Origin: Pseudopedobacter sp043763845
Lineage (GTDB): Bacteria > Bacteroidota > Bacteroidia > Sphingobacteriales > Sphingobacteriaceae
DNA: 27,967 bases
Assembly (NCBI GenBank): GCA_043763845.1
Contig: JAYULE010000186.1
Span: forward strand, 1-27,967
Direction of reading: 5' to 3'
The stretch's first letter is position 1. Every line of letters starts with the position of its first letter. The notes below the pieces were generated by a model that saw nothing but the letters and a program-made list of their open reading frames with translations, was not told the DNA's origin and ran no database searches. This document shows positions 16,206 through 23,878 of this stretch, piece by piece. The position numbers and the translations under genes are program-made.

Positions 16206-17537
16206 TTATATCGCATTACCTGACGAAACCGTATCAATTGAGTTACGTCCTTTTATTCTTCCAGTTTTCATTAAGCCATCGTAATGGCGCATTAATAAAT
16301 GACTTTCTACCTGTTGCAAAGTATCTAAAACAACAGCAACCAAAATCAATAATGAAGTTCCACCAAAGAAATGAGCAAATTGGCTGTTAACACCTAAAAT
16401 AATAGCAAATGAAGGTAAAATAGCAATAAATGCTAATGAAACTGCCCCTGGGAATGTAATATGAGAAATAATGGAATCAATATAATCGGCAGTTGTTTTA
16501 CCTGGTACTACACCTGGTACAAAACCACCGTTTTTCTTCATATCATCGGCCATTTGGTTAGGATTAATAGTAATTGCTGTATAAAAAAACGTAAACAATA
16601 TAATTAATATTGCAAAAGTTAAATTGTAAGCTAGTGAGGTATAATCGCTAAACGAAGTTAATAATGGCGATTGCGCACCTGGAAAAAACTGCCCAATTGT
16701 TGATGGTATAAACATAATTGCTTGCGCAAATATAATTGGCATTACACCTGCTGCATTTAATTTTAGTGGGATGTATTGACGAACACCACCAAATTGCTTA
16801 CTTCCAACAATTTTTTTAGCGTACTGTACAGGCACTTTTCTAGTTCCTTGTATAATTAATACGGTAAACATTACTACTGCAAAAAGTGCAACAATCTCAA
16901 TTAAAAAAGCAATTAAACCTCCCTGACCAGATTGGCGGCTAATAAACTCAGAAAATAAACCAGATGGTAATTGTGCAATAATACCCGTCATAATAATTAA
17001 CGAAATACCGTTACCAATACCTTTATCGGTAATTTTCTCACCCATCCACATTACAAACATAGTACCTGCAGTTAAAACAAATACGCAAGAAACAGTAAAC
17101 CAAGGTTCTCCTATTAAAATTGCGTCAGGTGTAACTTGCGATTTTACATAACCAATGGCTTGTAAGGCGGTAATAATTATAGTTAAATAACGGGTAATTT
17201 GGTTTATTTTTTTACGACCACTTTCCCCTTCTTTTTGCATTTTTTGAAAATACGGTACTGCTATCCCTAATAATTGAACAACAATTGAAGCCGAAATATA
17301 AGGCATAACACCCAACGCAAAAATAGAAGCTCTAGAAAAAGAGCCACCAGCAAACATATTTAGTAACCCTAATAAGCCTTCTTTAGTTTGTGTGTTTAAT
17401 GATTGTGGATCTACACCTGGCAGTACAATAAATGAACCTACCCTGTAAACTAAAAGAATTAAGAGTGTGTATAAAATACGCACTCTTAATTCTTCTATTT
17501 TCCAAATATTAGATAATGTTGAAAATAGCTTCTTCAT
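16206..17537 (-). CDS. secY: Protein translocase subunit SecY
   Basis: A 443-residue inner-membrane protein, the channel of the Sec translocon. About ten hydrophobic segments are present, beginning with ILYTLLILLVYRVGSFIVLPG at about 21-41. The plug-region sequence LLGLLNMFAGGSFSRASIFALGVMPYISASI, the large cytoplasmic loop with GTRKVPVQYAKKIVG, and PNQMADDMKKNGGFVPGVVPGKTTADYID are conserved SecY signatures. It lies 5 bases downstream of rplO and 5 bases upstream of map, the common spc operon arrangement. It is the exit route for the signal-peptide proteins in this window (both glycosidases and PorU2). Confidence 0.98.
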   Translation of the reverse strand: MKKLFSTLSNIWKIEELRVRILYTLLILLVYRVGSFIVLPGVDPQSLNTQTKEGLLGLLNMFAGGSFSRASIFALGVMPYISASIVVQLLGIAVPYFQKMQKEGESGRKKINQITRYLTIIITALQAIGYVKSQVTPDAILIGEPWFTVSCVFVLTAGTMFVMWMGEKITDKGIGNGISLIIMTGIIAQLPSGLFSEFISRQSGQGGLIAFLIEIVALFAVVMFTVLIIQGTRKVPVQYAKKIVGSKQFGGVRQYIPLKLNAAGVMPIIFAQAIMFIPSTIGQFFPGAQSPLLTSFSDYTSLAYNLTFAILIILFTFFYTAITINPNQMADDMKKNGGFVPGVVPGKTTADYIDSIISHITFPGAVSLAFIAILPSFAIILGVNSQFAHFFGGTSLLILVAVVLDTLQQVESHLLMRHYDGLMKTGRIKGRNSIDTVSSGNAI

Positions 17538-17542
17538 ATTGT

Positions 17543-17989
17543 TTATAATTTAACAATAGAACCACCAATGTTTTCGATTGCTTTTTGTGCAGTAGCAGTA
17601 AAAGCGTGTGCAGTAACAGCTAATTTAGTAGTTATTGCACCACGACCCATTACTTTAACTAAATCGTTTTTTGAAACTAAACCGTGGTTTATCATAAAAT
17701 CAAAATCAATTGATTCTAAATTAAATCTTTCGGCTAAGCCTTGTATAACATCTAAGTTTACACCTACATATTCTACCCTGTTTGGATTTTTAAAACCTAC
17801 TTTAGGTACACGACGTTGCAATGGCATTTGCCCACCTTCGAAACCTACTTTAGATTTGTAACCCGAACGAGAACCCGCACCTTTATGACCACGAGTTGAC
17901 GTACCGCCACGACCCGAACCAGTACCACGCCCTATTCTTTTTCTATTTTTTGTTGAACCTTCTGCAGGTTGTAAATTACTTAAATTCAT
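17543..17989 (-). CDS. rplO: 50S ribosomal protein L15
   Basis: A 148-residue uL15 starting MNLSNLQPAEGSTKNRKRIGRG. The Gly/Arg-rich N-terminal extension that threads into 23S rRNA (GRGTGSGRGGTSTRGHKGAGSRSG) and GFEGGQMPLQRRVPKVGF are diagnostic. An upstream ATG at 18013 in the same frame would add eight residues, but it lies within rpmD; the start at 17989 sits 4 bases after the rpmD stop and matches the family N-terminus, so it is preferred. Confidence 0.97.
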   Translation of the reverse strand: MNLSNLQPAEGSTKNRKRIGRGTGSGRGGTSTRGHKGAGSRSGYKSKVGFEGGQMPLQRRVPKVGFKNPNRVEYVGVNLDVIQGLAERFNLESIDFDFMINHGLVSKNDLVKVMGRGAITTKLAVTAHAFTATAQKAIENIGGSIVKL

Positions 17990-17993
17990 CGTT

Positions 17994-18173
17994 TTAAACT
18001 TTTTGGATTGCAACCAAATGATTTACTTTTTTTACCATTCCGATGATAGACGGAGTAGCTTCAACTTCTACAGTTTGGTTCATTTTTGTTAAACCTAAAG
18101 CCTGTATGGTTCTTTTTTGACGTTCGCTTCTATCAATAACGCTTTTAATTTGGGTGATTTTTATCTTAGCCAT
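17994..18173 (-). CDS. rpmD: 50S ribosomal protein L30
   Basis: A 59-residue uL30 read from ATG at 18173 to TAA at 17994. The sequence MAKIKITQIKSVIDRSERQK, then RTIQALGLTKMNQTVEVEAT and PSIIGMVKKVNHLV matches the family, including the 'R-x-T-x-x-A-L-G-L' motif. L30 is a small protein near the 5S rRNA/central part of the large subunit. It fills the space between rpsE and rplO with 4 bases on each side. Confidence 0.97.
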   Translation of the reverse strand: MAKIKITQIKSVIDRSERQKRTIQALGLTKMNQTVEVEATPSIIGMVKKVNHLVAIQKV

Positions 18174-18177
18174 CTTC

Positions 18178-18696
18178 TTATCCGTTAAAAACTTTATCTA
18201 ATTTAACGCCTCTTTGTTGAGCTACAGTGTAAGCATCTCTTAACTGAGAAAGTGCCGATACCGTTGCTTTAACCACGTTATGTGGGTTTGATGAACCTTT
18301 AGATTTTGCAAGTACATTATGTACACCAGCCGATTCTAAAACAGCTCGCATTGCACCACCTGCAATAACTCCAGTACCATTTGATGCTGGTTTGATAAAA
18401 ATAAAACCACCAGAAAACTTGCCAATTTGCTCGTGAGGTATAGTACCATTAATAATAGGCACTTTTACCAAATTCTTTTTAGCATCATCAATACCTTTAG
18501 CAATAGCTTCGGTAACCTCTTTTGCTTTACCCAAACCGTAACCTACTACACCGTTTTCATCTCCTACCACTACGATAGCTGAGAAACTAAATGTACGACC
18601 ACCTTTGGTTACTTTAGCAACACGTTGAATACTTACCAAACGATCTTTTAATTCGATTTCGTTTGTTTTAACTCTTTTTATATTTATAGTTGACAT
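18178..18696 (-). CDS. rpsE: 30S ribosomal protein S5
   Basis: A 172-residue uS5. The N-terminal double-stranded-RNA-binding-like domain (ELKDRLVSIQRVAKVTKGGRTFSFSAIVVVGDENGVVGYGLGKAKEV) and the C-terminal domain (FIKPASNGTGVIAGGAMRAVLESAGVHNVLAKSKGSSNPHNVVKAT) are complete. S5 helps form the mRNA entry channel and affects decoding accuracy. It is separated from rplR by 9 bases and from rpmD by 4 bases. Confidence 0.98.
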   Translation of the reverse strand: MSTINIKRVKTNEIELKDRLVSIQRVAKVTKGGRTFSFSAIVVVGDENGVVGYGLGKAKEVTEAIAKGIDDAKKNLVKVPIINGTIPHEQIGKFSGGFIFIKPASNGTGVIAGGAMRAVLESAGVHNVLAKSKGSSNPHNVVKATVSALSQLRDAYTVAQQRGVKLDKVFNG

Positions 18697-18705
18697 TTCG
18701 CTTTA

Positions 18706-19062
18706 TTAAAATATTAAACCACCTTCGCGAGCACCTTCGGCTAACGATTTGATACGACCATGGTATAAGTAACCATTTCTATCAAATACAACTTGTGTAA
18801 TACCAGCTGCAATGGCTTTTTCGGCAACTTTTTTTCCTACTTCTTTTGATTGATCAATTTTGTTTCCAGTTGCAGTAAAATCTTTTTCTTCTGATGATGC
18901 TGCTACCAATGTAGTACCTGCATTATCATCAATGATTTGTGCATAAATACCTCTATTGCTTCTAAAAACCGATAAACGTGGGCGCTCTGGAGAACCAGTA
19001 ATTCGCTTTCTAATTCCTTTTTTTATTCTATCTCTACGAGATAATTTAACTCTTCCTGCCAT
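18706..19062 (-). CDS. rplR: 50S ribosomal protein L18
   Basis: A 118-residue uL18 which binds 5S rRNA and helps dock it on the large subunit. RRDRIKKGIRKRITGSPERPRLSVFRSNRGIYAQIIDD at about 9-46 and FDRNGYLYHGRIKSLAEGAREGGLIF at the C-terminus are the conserved blocks. The gene begins 6 bases after rplF ends. Confidence 0.98.
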   Translation of the reverse strand: MAGRVKLSRRDRIKKGIRKRITGSPERPRLSVFRSNRGIYAQIIDDNAGTTLVAASSEEKDFTATGNKIDQSKEVGKKVAEKAIAAGITQVVFDRNGYLYHGRIKSLAEGAREGGLIF

Positions 19063-19068
19063 TTCTAA

Positions 19069-19626
19069 TTATTTTTTAGATGCTGATTTACCTGCTTTTC
19101 TTCTTAGTTGCTCGCCTACAAACTTAATACCTTTACCTTTGTATGGTTCTGGAGTTCTTAACGAACGAATTTTAGCTGCAACCTGACCTAATAATTGTTT
19201 ATCGATTGATTCCAAAATAATGGTTGGATTCTTTCCTTTTTCTGCTGTAGTTGTAACTTTAATTTCTTCGGGTAGTGCAAAAACAATATGGTGAGAGTAT
19301 CCTAAAACCAAATCCAAAGTGTTGCCTTGGTTGGTAGCTCGGTAACCTACGCCTACTAATTCTTGTTCTAATTTATAACCTTCGGTTACACCAACAACCA
19401 TATTATTTATTAACGAACGGTATAAACCGTGTAATGCTTTGTGGCGTTTTTGATCTGATGGGCGAGTTACTAACAAATTACCGTCTTCTTGACTTACAGT
19501 TATTTCACTATCAACACTTTGATGTAATTGACCTTTAGGCCCTTTTACCGTAACTAAATTATCAATTGACACGTTTATGGTTACACCCGCTGGTATAACT
19601 ATTGGGGCTTTTCCTATTCTTGACAT
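19069..19626 (-). CDS. rplF: 50S ribosomal protein L6
   Basis: A 185-residue uL6 with two repeated alpha-beta domains, near the sarcin-ricin loop and factor-binding site. MSRIGKAPIVIPAGVTINV and VKGPKGQLHQSV mark the start, and the second half carries VGYRATNQGNTLDLVLGYSH and RSLRTPEPYKGKGIKF. The start is fixed by the family N-terminus and by a full Shine-Dalgarno sequence with 8-base spacing, which no other gene here has. An 18-base spacer separates it from rpsH; rplR follows after 6 bases. Confidence 0.98.
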   Translation of the reverse strand: MSRIGKAPIVIPAGVTINVSIDNLVTVKGPKGQLHQSVDSEITVSQEDGNLLVTRPSDQKRHKALHGLYRSLINNMVVGVTEGYKLEQELVGVGYRATNQGNTLDLVLGYSHHIVFALPEEIKVTTTAEKGKNPTIILESIDKQLLGQVAAKIRSLRTPEPYKGKGIKFVGEQLRRKAGKSASKK

Positions 19627-19634
19627 CTCTTGCT

Positions 19635-19642
19635 CCTCCTTA
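19635..19642 (-). promoter_or_regulatory. Full-length Shine-Dalgarno sequence of rplF
   Basis: The minus strand reads TAAGGAGG, the perfect complement of the usual 16S rRNA tail CCUCCUUA, with 8 bases (AGCAAGAG) between it and the rplF ATG. The other start codons in the window are preceded by A/T-rich sequence without such a match. Confidence 0.85.
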
Positions 19643-19644
19643 TT

Positions 19645-20043
19645 TTAGTAAACGTAACATAAAACTTCGCCACCAATATTTAGGTTTTTAGCTTCCTTAT
19701 CAGTCATTACACCTTTAGAAGTTGAAAGTATGGCAATACCTAAACCATTTAATACACGTGGCATAGTTTCTACACCTGCGTATTTACGTAAACCTGGCTT
19801 ACTTGCTCTAGCTATTGATTTTATAGCCGAAATTTTAGTAATTGGGTTATATTTTAAAGCCACTTTAATAGTGCCTTGCACATCTTTATCCTCAAATTTA
19901 TAATTTGTGATATAACCTTTATCAAAAAGAACTTTTGTAATTTCTTTTTTAAGGTTAGATGCAGGAATTTCTACAACCCTGTGGTTGGCCTTAATGGCAT
20001 TCCTTACTCTTGTCAGATAATCTGCAATTGGATCTGTGTACAT
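19645..20043 (-). CDS. rpsH: 30S ribosomal protein S8
   Basis: A 132-residue uS8, a primary binder of the 16S central domain. The N-terminus MYTDPIADYLTRVRNAIKANH and the C-terminal block GLRKYAGVETMPRVLNGLGIAILSTSKGVMTDKEA, then GGEVLCYVY, are diagnostic. In E. coli S8 represses the spc operon at a site in the rplE region; here no copy of that site was recognised. A 62-base spacer with a promoter-like sequence separates it from rpsN. Confidence 0.98.
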   Translation of the reverse strand: MYTDPIADYLTRVRNAIKANHRVVEIPASNLKKEITKVLFDKGYITNYKFEDKDVQGTIKVALKYNPITKISAIKSIARASKPGLRKYAGVETMPRVLNGLGIAILSTSKGVMTDKEAKNLNIGGEVLCYVY

Positions 20044-20076
20044 TATTGTTTTATTGTTTTAATAATTTTCGGACTG

Positions 20077-20084
20077 CAAAAGTA
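20077..20084 (-). promoter_or_regulatory. Possible internal promoter before rpsH
   Basis: The minus strand reads TACTTTTG followed by CAGTCCG, an exact TAnnTTTG match in the 62-base rpsN-rpsH spacer, 33 bases before the rpsH ATG. The nearest upstream TTG is about 25 bases away, longer than the 19 of the main promoter, so activity is uncertain. Confidence 0.4.
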
Positions 20085-20105
20085 CGAAAATTTATGATTT
20101 TTTTA

Positions 20106-20375
20106 TTACCAACTGGCTTTTCTTATTCCAGGGATTTTACCTGCTAATGCCATTTCACGGAATGTTACACGTGAGATACCAAATTGACGCATATAACCAC
20201 GGGGACGACCAGTTAATTTACACCTGTTATGTAACCTTACTGGTGACGAGTTTTTAGGTAATTTATCTAAACCTTCAAAATCGCCTTTTGCTTTTAAATC
20301 TGCTCTTTTAGCTGCATATTTTGCAACTAATTTACCGCGTTTTACTTCGCGAGCTTTTACACCTTCTTTAGCCAT
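20106..20375 (-). CDS. rpsN: 30S ribosomal protein S14, long zinc-free form
   Basis: An 89-residue uS14 of the 30S head. This is the long form, as in E. coli, and not the ~61-residue zinc form: the CxxC pairs are missing and only one Cys remains (NRCKLTGRPRG). The C-terminal signature RGYMRQFGISRVTFREMALAGKIPGIRKASW is intact. Its start overlaps the end of rplE by 8 bases, which suggests translational coupling. Confidence 0.98.
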   Translation of the reverse strand: MAKEGVKAREVKRGKLVAKYAAKRADLKAKGDFEGLDKLPKNSSPVRLHNRCKLTGRPRGYMRQFGISRVTFREMALAGKIPGIRKASW

Positions 20376-20940
20376 TGTTAACTATGTTATGATTTTTAAA
20401 TGGTAAACCAAATTGTTTTAATAATTCTAAAGCTTCAACATCAGTTTGTGCACTGGTTACAAACGTAATGTCCATACCTTGAATTTTTGTAATTTTATCA
20501 ATGTTAATTTCAGGGAAAATAATTTGCTCGGTTACACCTAAAGTGTAGTTACCGTGGCCATCAAAACCTTTATCATTAATACCTTTAAAATCTCTAATAC
20601 GTGGCAAAGCAACTGCAATTAACCTGTCTAAAAACTCGTACATTTGGTTATCACGCAAAGTTACACGTACACCAACCGGCATACCTTTACGCAATTTAAA
20701 GTTCGAGATATCTTTTTTAGATTTTGCCGATACTGCCTGTTGGCCTGCAATTGTTGTTAAATCAATTATTGCTGCTTCTACAATTTTTTTATCAGTTACA
20801 CCTGCACCTACACCTTGGTTAAGGGCAATTTTTTGTAACTTAGGAACCTGCATTACGCTTTTATATTGGAATTTCTCCTTTAAAGCCGATACAATTTCTT
20901 CTTTATATTGTTTTTTTAAACGTGGTACGTAAGTAGTCAT
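20368..20940 (-). CDS. rplE: 50S ribosomal protein L5
   Basis: A 190-residue uL5, which binds 5S rRNA and contacts P-site tRNA and S13. TYVPRLKKQYKEEIV, NQGVGAGVTDKKIVEAA, KLRKGMPVGVRVTLRDNQMYEFLDRLI and the C-terminal GMDITFVTSAQTDVEALELLKQFGLPF are conserved. Its ATG overlaps the rplX stop by one base (TAATG), and its 3' end overlaps rpsN by 8 bases. Confidence 0.98.
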   Translation of the reverse strand: MTTYVPRLKKQYKEEIVSALKEKFQYKSVMQVPKLQKIALNQGVGAGVTDKKIVEAAIIDLTTIAGQQAVSAKSKKDISNFKLRKGMPVGVRVTLRDNQMYEFLDRLIAVALPRIRDFKGINDKGFDGHGNYTLGVTEQIIFPEINIDKITKIQGMDITFVTSAQTDVEALELLKQFGLPFKNHNIVNNG

Positions 20941-21281
20941 TATTTAATTTCCTCCCCTGACTTTTTAGCCATTCTAACTGATTTACCTGCTGCATTTTTC
21001 ATTTTACCCACACGAGTAACGTTTCCTGTTTTAGGATCAATTAACATAAGGTTAGATACGTGTAACGCTGCTTCCATTTTAATAATTCCACCGTTAGGGT
21101 TAGCTGCATTAGGTTTAGTATGTTTTGATACCATATTTACGCCTTCAACCACCGCTCTGTTATCTTTTAAAATAACTTGTGAAATTTTACCTTGCTGCCC
21201 TTTAGAGTCGCCAGCAATTACTTTAACTAAATCTCCTTTACGGATTTTTAATTTAAGTTGTGATGTTTTTTTCTTTTCCAT
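20940..21281 (-). CDS. rplX: 50S ribosomal protein L24
   Basis: A 113-residue uL24, an assembly-initiating protein at the exit of the peptide tunnel. The KOW motif is at about 14-40 (IRKGDLVKVIAGDSKGQQGKI), followed by VVEGVNMVSKHTKP and, near the C-terminus, GKSVRMAKKSGEEI. It starts 1 base after rplN ends and overlaps rplE by 1 base. Confidence 0.98.
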   Translation of the reverse strand: MEKKKTSQLKLKIRKGDLVKVIAGDSKGQQGKISQVILKDNRAVVEGVNMVSKHTKPNAANPNGGIIKMEAALHVSNLMLIDPKTGNVTRVGKMKNAAGKSVRMAKKSGEEIK

Positions 21282-21282
21282 T

Positions 21283-21651
21283 TTACAATACCTCTGGTGC
21301 TAATGATACAATTTTCATAAATTGTTTTTCACGCAATTCTCTAGCAACTGGTCCAAAAATACGGGTTCCACGTGGTTCGTCTTGTGCATTTAATAACACA
21401 GCTGCGTTATCATCAAAACGAATGTATGAACCGTCTTTACGTCTAATTTCCTTTTTAGTTCTAACCACTACGGCTTTAGAAATAGACCCTTTTTTTACGT
21501 TACCAGATGGAATAGCACTTTTAACAGTTACTACAACTTTATCTCCGATAGAAGCGTACCTTTTACCAGTACCGCCCAATACTCTAATTACTAAAACTTC
21601 TTTAGCTCCTGAGTTATCGGCAACATTTAATCTCGATTCTTGTTGTACCAT
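21283..21651 (-). CDS. rplN: 50S ribosomal protein L14
   Basis: A 122-residue uL14 at the subunit interface (bridges to helix 44 and, with L19, to the 30S). The start MVQQESRLNVADNSGAKEVLVIRVLGG, the middle VVRTKKEIRRKDGSYIRFDDNAAVLLN and the end GTRIFGPVARELREKQFMKIVSLAPEVL match the family over the whole length. It overlaps the rpsQ stop by one base. Confidence 0.98.
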   Translation of the reverse strand: MVQQESRLNVADNSGAKEVLVIRVLGGTGKRYASIGDKVVVTVKSAIPSGNVKKGSISKAVVVRTKKEIRRKDGSYIRFDDNAAVLLNAQDEPRGTRIFGPVARELREKQFMKIVSLAPEVL

Positions 21652-21905
21652 TATTTAGCCCTTTCTAAAATTTCTACTAATCTCCAATTTTTATTTTTGC
21701 TTAACGGGCGAGTTTCCATTATCATTACCGTATCTCCAATACCGCAATCGTTTTTCTCGTCGTGAGCCATAAATTTAGTGGTAGTTTTCACAAACTTACC
21801 ATAAATTGGGTGCTTTACTTTACGTTCTACGGCCACTACAATAGATTTTTCCATCTTATTGCTTACCACCAAGCCGCTTCTTGTTTTTCTTAATTTTCTT
21901 TCCAT
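21651..21905 (-). CDS. rpsQ: 30S ribosomal protein S17
   Basis: An 84-residue uS17, an OB-fold primary binder of the 16S 5' domain. RKTRSGLVVSNKMEKSIVVAVERKVKHPIYGKFV and KTTTKFMAHDEKNDCGIGDTVMIMETRPLSKNKNWRLVEIL are typical. It lies between rpmC (18-base spacer) and rplN (1-base overlap). Confidence 0.98.
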   Translation of the reverse strand: MERKLRKTRSGLVVSNKMEKSIVVAVERKVKHPIYGKFVKTTTKFMAHDEKNDCGIGDTVMIMETRPLSKNKNWRLVEILERAK

Positions 21906-21923
21906 TTTTCTACTCTAAAAAAA

Positions 21924-22136
21924 TTATGCGTTACTTTCAGAAGCTACCTCGGCATTACGCTTAGTTAGTTCTGTGTTTAAACGAGCTACATCTTTTCTAG
22001 ATTTGTAGATTCTTGATGGATTTTCGATAGCCGAAACCGAGTGGGCAAATTTTACTTTGCTTGTTATGGTTTTTTCTTCTTTAATCCTGGCTACGATTTC
22101 TTCGTTAGACAGCTCTTTTATATCTGAATACTTCAT
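21924..22136 (-). CDS. rpmC: 50S ribosomal protein L29
   Basis: A 70-residue uL29, a two-helix protein at the tunnel exit next to L23, part of the docking site for SRP and trigger factor. MKYSDIKELSNEEIVARIKEEK, then FAHSVSAIENPSRIYKSRKDVARLNTEL, correspond to the usual helices; the Bacteroidetes form has 'F-A-H-x-V-x-x-I-E-N-P' where E. coli has 'Q-x-x-x-G-Q-L'. A 62-base spacer without a clear hairpin or promoter separates it from rplP. Confidence 0.97.
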   Translation of the reverse strand: MKYSDIKELSNEEIVARIKEEKTITSKVKFAHSVSAIENPSRIYKSRKDVARLNTELTKRNAEVASESNA

Positions 22137-22198
22137 TTTTATTTGAATTAAATTTGATAAGGTTTTGGTTTTTAATTACCGCTACTTTCACAAATAGT

Positions 22199-22621
22199 TT
22201 ATGCTTCTACATAATCTCTACGTACCACAAATTTTGTTTGTACTGGTAATTTTTGAGCTGCCAAACGCATTGCTTCTTTAGCAACTTCGTAAGGTACACC
22301 TTCGGCTTCGAATAATATACGTCCTGGCCTAATTACTGCAACCCAATATTCTGGTGCACCTTTACCTTTACCCATACGTACTTCGGCAGGTTTTTTGGTT
22401 ACGGGTTTATCAGGGAAAATCCTAATCCAAACCTGTCCCTCACGTTTCATAAAACGAGTTACTGCAATACGGGCTGCTTCAATCTGGCGGCTGGTTATCC
22501 AGCTTTCTTCTAATGATTTTATTCCGAATGATCCGAAAGATAGCTCAGCACCACGAGAGGCAAGGCCTTTCATTCTACCCTTTTGCATTTTTCTGAACTT
22601 CGTTCTTTTTGGTTGTAACAT
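22199..22621 (-). CDS. rplP: 50S ribosomal protein L16
   Basis: A 140-residue uL16 near the A-site tRNA elbow and the peptidyl-transferase centre, added late in assembly. MLQPKRTKFRKMQKGRMKGLASRGAELSFGSFGIKSLE, QIEAARIAVTRFMKREGQVWIRIFPDKPVTKKPAEVRMGKGKGAPEYWVAVIRPGRILFE are the conserved blocks, including the R-M-G-K-G-K-G loop. It follows rpsC after 37 bases. Confidence 0.98.
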   Translation of the reverse strand: MLQPKRTKFRKMQKGRMKGLASRGAELSFGSFGIKSLEESWITSRQIEAARIAVTRFMKREGQVWIRIFPDKPVTKKPAEVRMGKGKGAPEYWVAVIRPGRILFEAEGVPYEVAKEAMRLAAQKLPVQTKFVVRRDYVEA

Positions 22622-22658
22622 TGTTATAATCTTTAATCGTTAACCGATATTGTACAAA

Positions 22659-23504
22659 CTATCTTTTTCCTTTTGCTGCTGCACCTGCAGAGCCTGTGCC
22701 ACGGTTGTTGCTGTTGCCAGCACCACGGCTATTATTACCTGGCTTTCTATCGTTTCCGCCACGGTCGCTTCCTGGTTTTCTATCACCTCTTTCTCTTGGT
22801 GCAAAATTCCCTGGTGCGCCACCTGCTGGTTTATCGCCTTTACCTGTATTAGCGCCTATGTTTGGAGACAAATCTCTTTTACCATAAACTTCGCCTTTAC
22901 AAATCCATACTTTAATACCTATTTTACCATAAGTAGTTAAAGCTTCCCCTAATGCGTAATCAATATCGGCTCTAAATGTATGCAATGGTGTTCTACCATC
23001 TTTGTACTGCTCGCTACGGGCCATTTCGGCACCACCTAAACGACCAGAACACATAATTTTTATACCCTCGGCACCCATACGCATTGTTGATGCGATTGAA
23101 GTTTTCATTGCTCTACGGAAAGAAATTCTAGCTTCTAATTGTTTTGCAACACCATCGGCAACTAGTTGGGCATCTAACTCAGGACGTTTAATTTCAAATA
23201 TGTTTATTTGAACATCCTTTTTAGTAAGCTTTTTTAATTCTTCTTTGATTTTATCAACCTCCATACCACCTTTACCAATAACAATACCCGGACGGGCAGT
23301 GTGTACAGTAACTGTGATGCGTTTTAATGTGCGTTCGATAACTACTTTAGAAACTCCACCTTTTGCTATACGAGCCGAAAGATATTTACGAATTTTTTCG
23401 TCCTCTACTAACTTATCAGCGTATTTGTTACCACCATACCAGTTAGAATCCCATCCTCTGATGATACCTAACCTGTTTCCTATTGGATTAGCTTTTTGTC
23501 CCAT
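22659..23504 (-). CDS. rpsC: 30S ribosomal protein S3 with long Gly/Arg/Asn-rich tail
   Basis: A 281-residue uS3, against 233 in E. coli. The KH type 2 domain (RPGIVIGKGGMEVDKIKEELKKL, with the GxxG loop) and the C-terminal domain (GAEGIKIMCSGRLGGAEMARSE, then HTFRADIDYALGEALTTYGKIGIKVWICKGEVYGKRDL) are complete by about residue 215. Beyond it lies a tail of roughly 65 residues rich in Gly, Arg, Asn and Pro, with the repeated unit (G)DRKPG twice. Tails of this type occur in other Bacteroidetes S3 proteins; the tail is probably disordered and RNA-binding. S3 lines the mRNA entry channel and has helicase-related function with S4 and S5. Confidence 0.97.
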   Translation of the reverse strand: MGQKANPIGNRLGIIRGWDSNWYGGNKYADKLVEDEKIRKYLSARIAKGGVSKVVIERTLKRITVTVHTARPGIVIGKGGMEVDKIKEELKKLTKKDVQINIFEIKRPELDAQLVADGVAKQLEARISFRRAMKTSIASTMRMGAEGIKIMCSGRLGGAEMARSEQYKDGRTPLHTFRADIDYALGEALTTYGKIGIKVWICKGEVYGKRDLSPNIGANTGKGDKPAGGAPGNFAPRERGDRKPGSDRGGNDRKPGNNSRGAGNSNNRGTGSAGAAAKGKR

Positions 23505-23509
23505 TTTGC

Positions 23510-23872
23510 TTAATTAGTTTGAGGTTCTACGTTTTTACTATCAACAATTAAGGTAACGTGGTTCGAACGCTTACGTATTCTATATCCACGACCTTGCGGT
23601 GCTGGTCTTAATCTTTTTAACTGACGACCGCCATCAACCATTATTGTTTTTACAAACAATATAGAGTCTTCGGTACGTTGACCTTCGTTTTTAGCTTCCC
23701 AATTTTTAATGGCAGAAAGTAATAACTTTTCTACTCTAATGGCAGCCTCTTTATTTGTGTATTTTAGTATGTATAGTGCCTTCTCTACACGTTCCCCTCT
23801 TATCAAATCAACAACCAGTCTCATTTTACGAGGCGATGTAGGGCAATTATTTAATTTTGCTATTGCTTCCAT
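23510..23872 (-). CDS. rplV: 50S ribosomal protein L22
   Basis: A 120-residue uL22 whose long beta hairpin lines the peptide exit tunnel near the macrolide site. MEAIAKLNNCPTSPRKMRLVVDLIRGERVEKALYIL and the hairpin region RLRPAPQGRGYRIRKRSNHVTLIV are diagnostic. It lies 6 bases after rpsS and 5 before rpsC. Confidence 0.98.
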   Translation of the reverse strand: MEAIAKLNNCPTSPRKMRLVVDLIRGERVEKALYILKYTNKEAAIRVEKLLLSAIKNWEAKNEGQRTEDSILFVKTIMVDGGRQLKRLRPAPQGRGYRIRKRSNHVTLIVDSKNVEPQTN

Positions 23873-23878
23873 TGCTTC

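Noticed and set aside
17990..18013. rplO read from an upstream ATG at 18013
   Set aside because: The extra eight residues overlap the end of rpmD; the ATG at 17989 matches L15 proteins and sits 4 bases after the rpmD stop.
22640..22822. Open frame overlapping the 3' end of rpsC on the same strand
   Set aside because: It is the alternative reading of the low-complexity S3 tail, with no start signal of its own.
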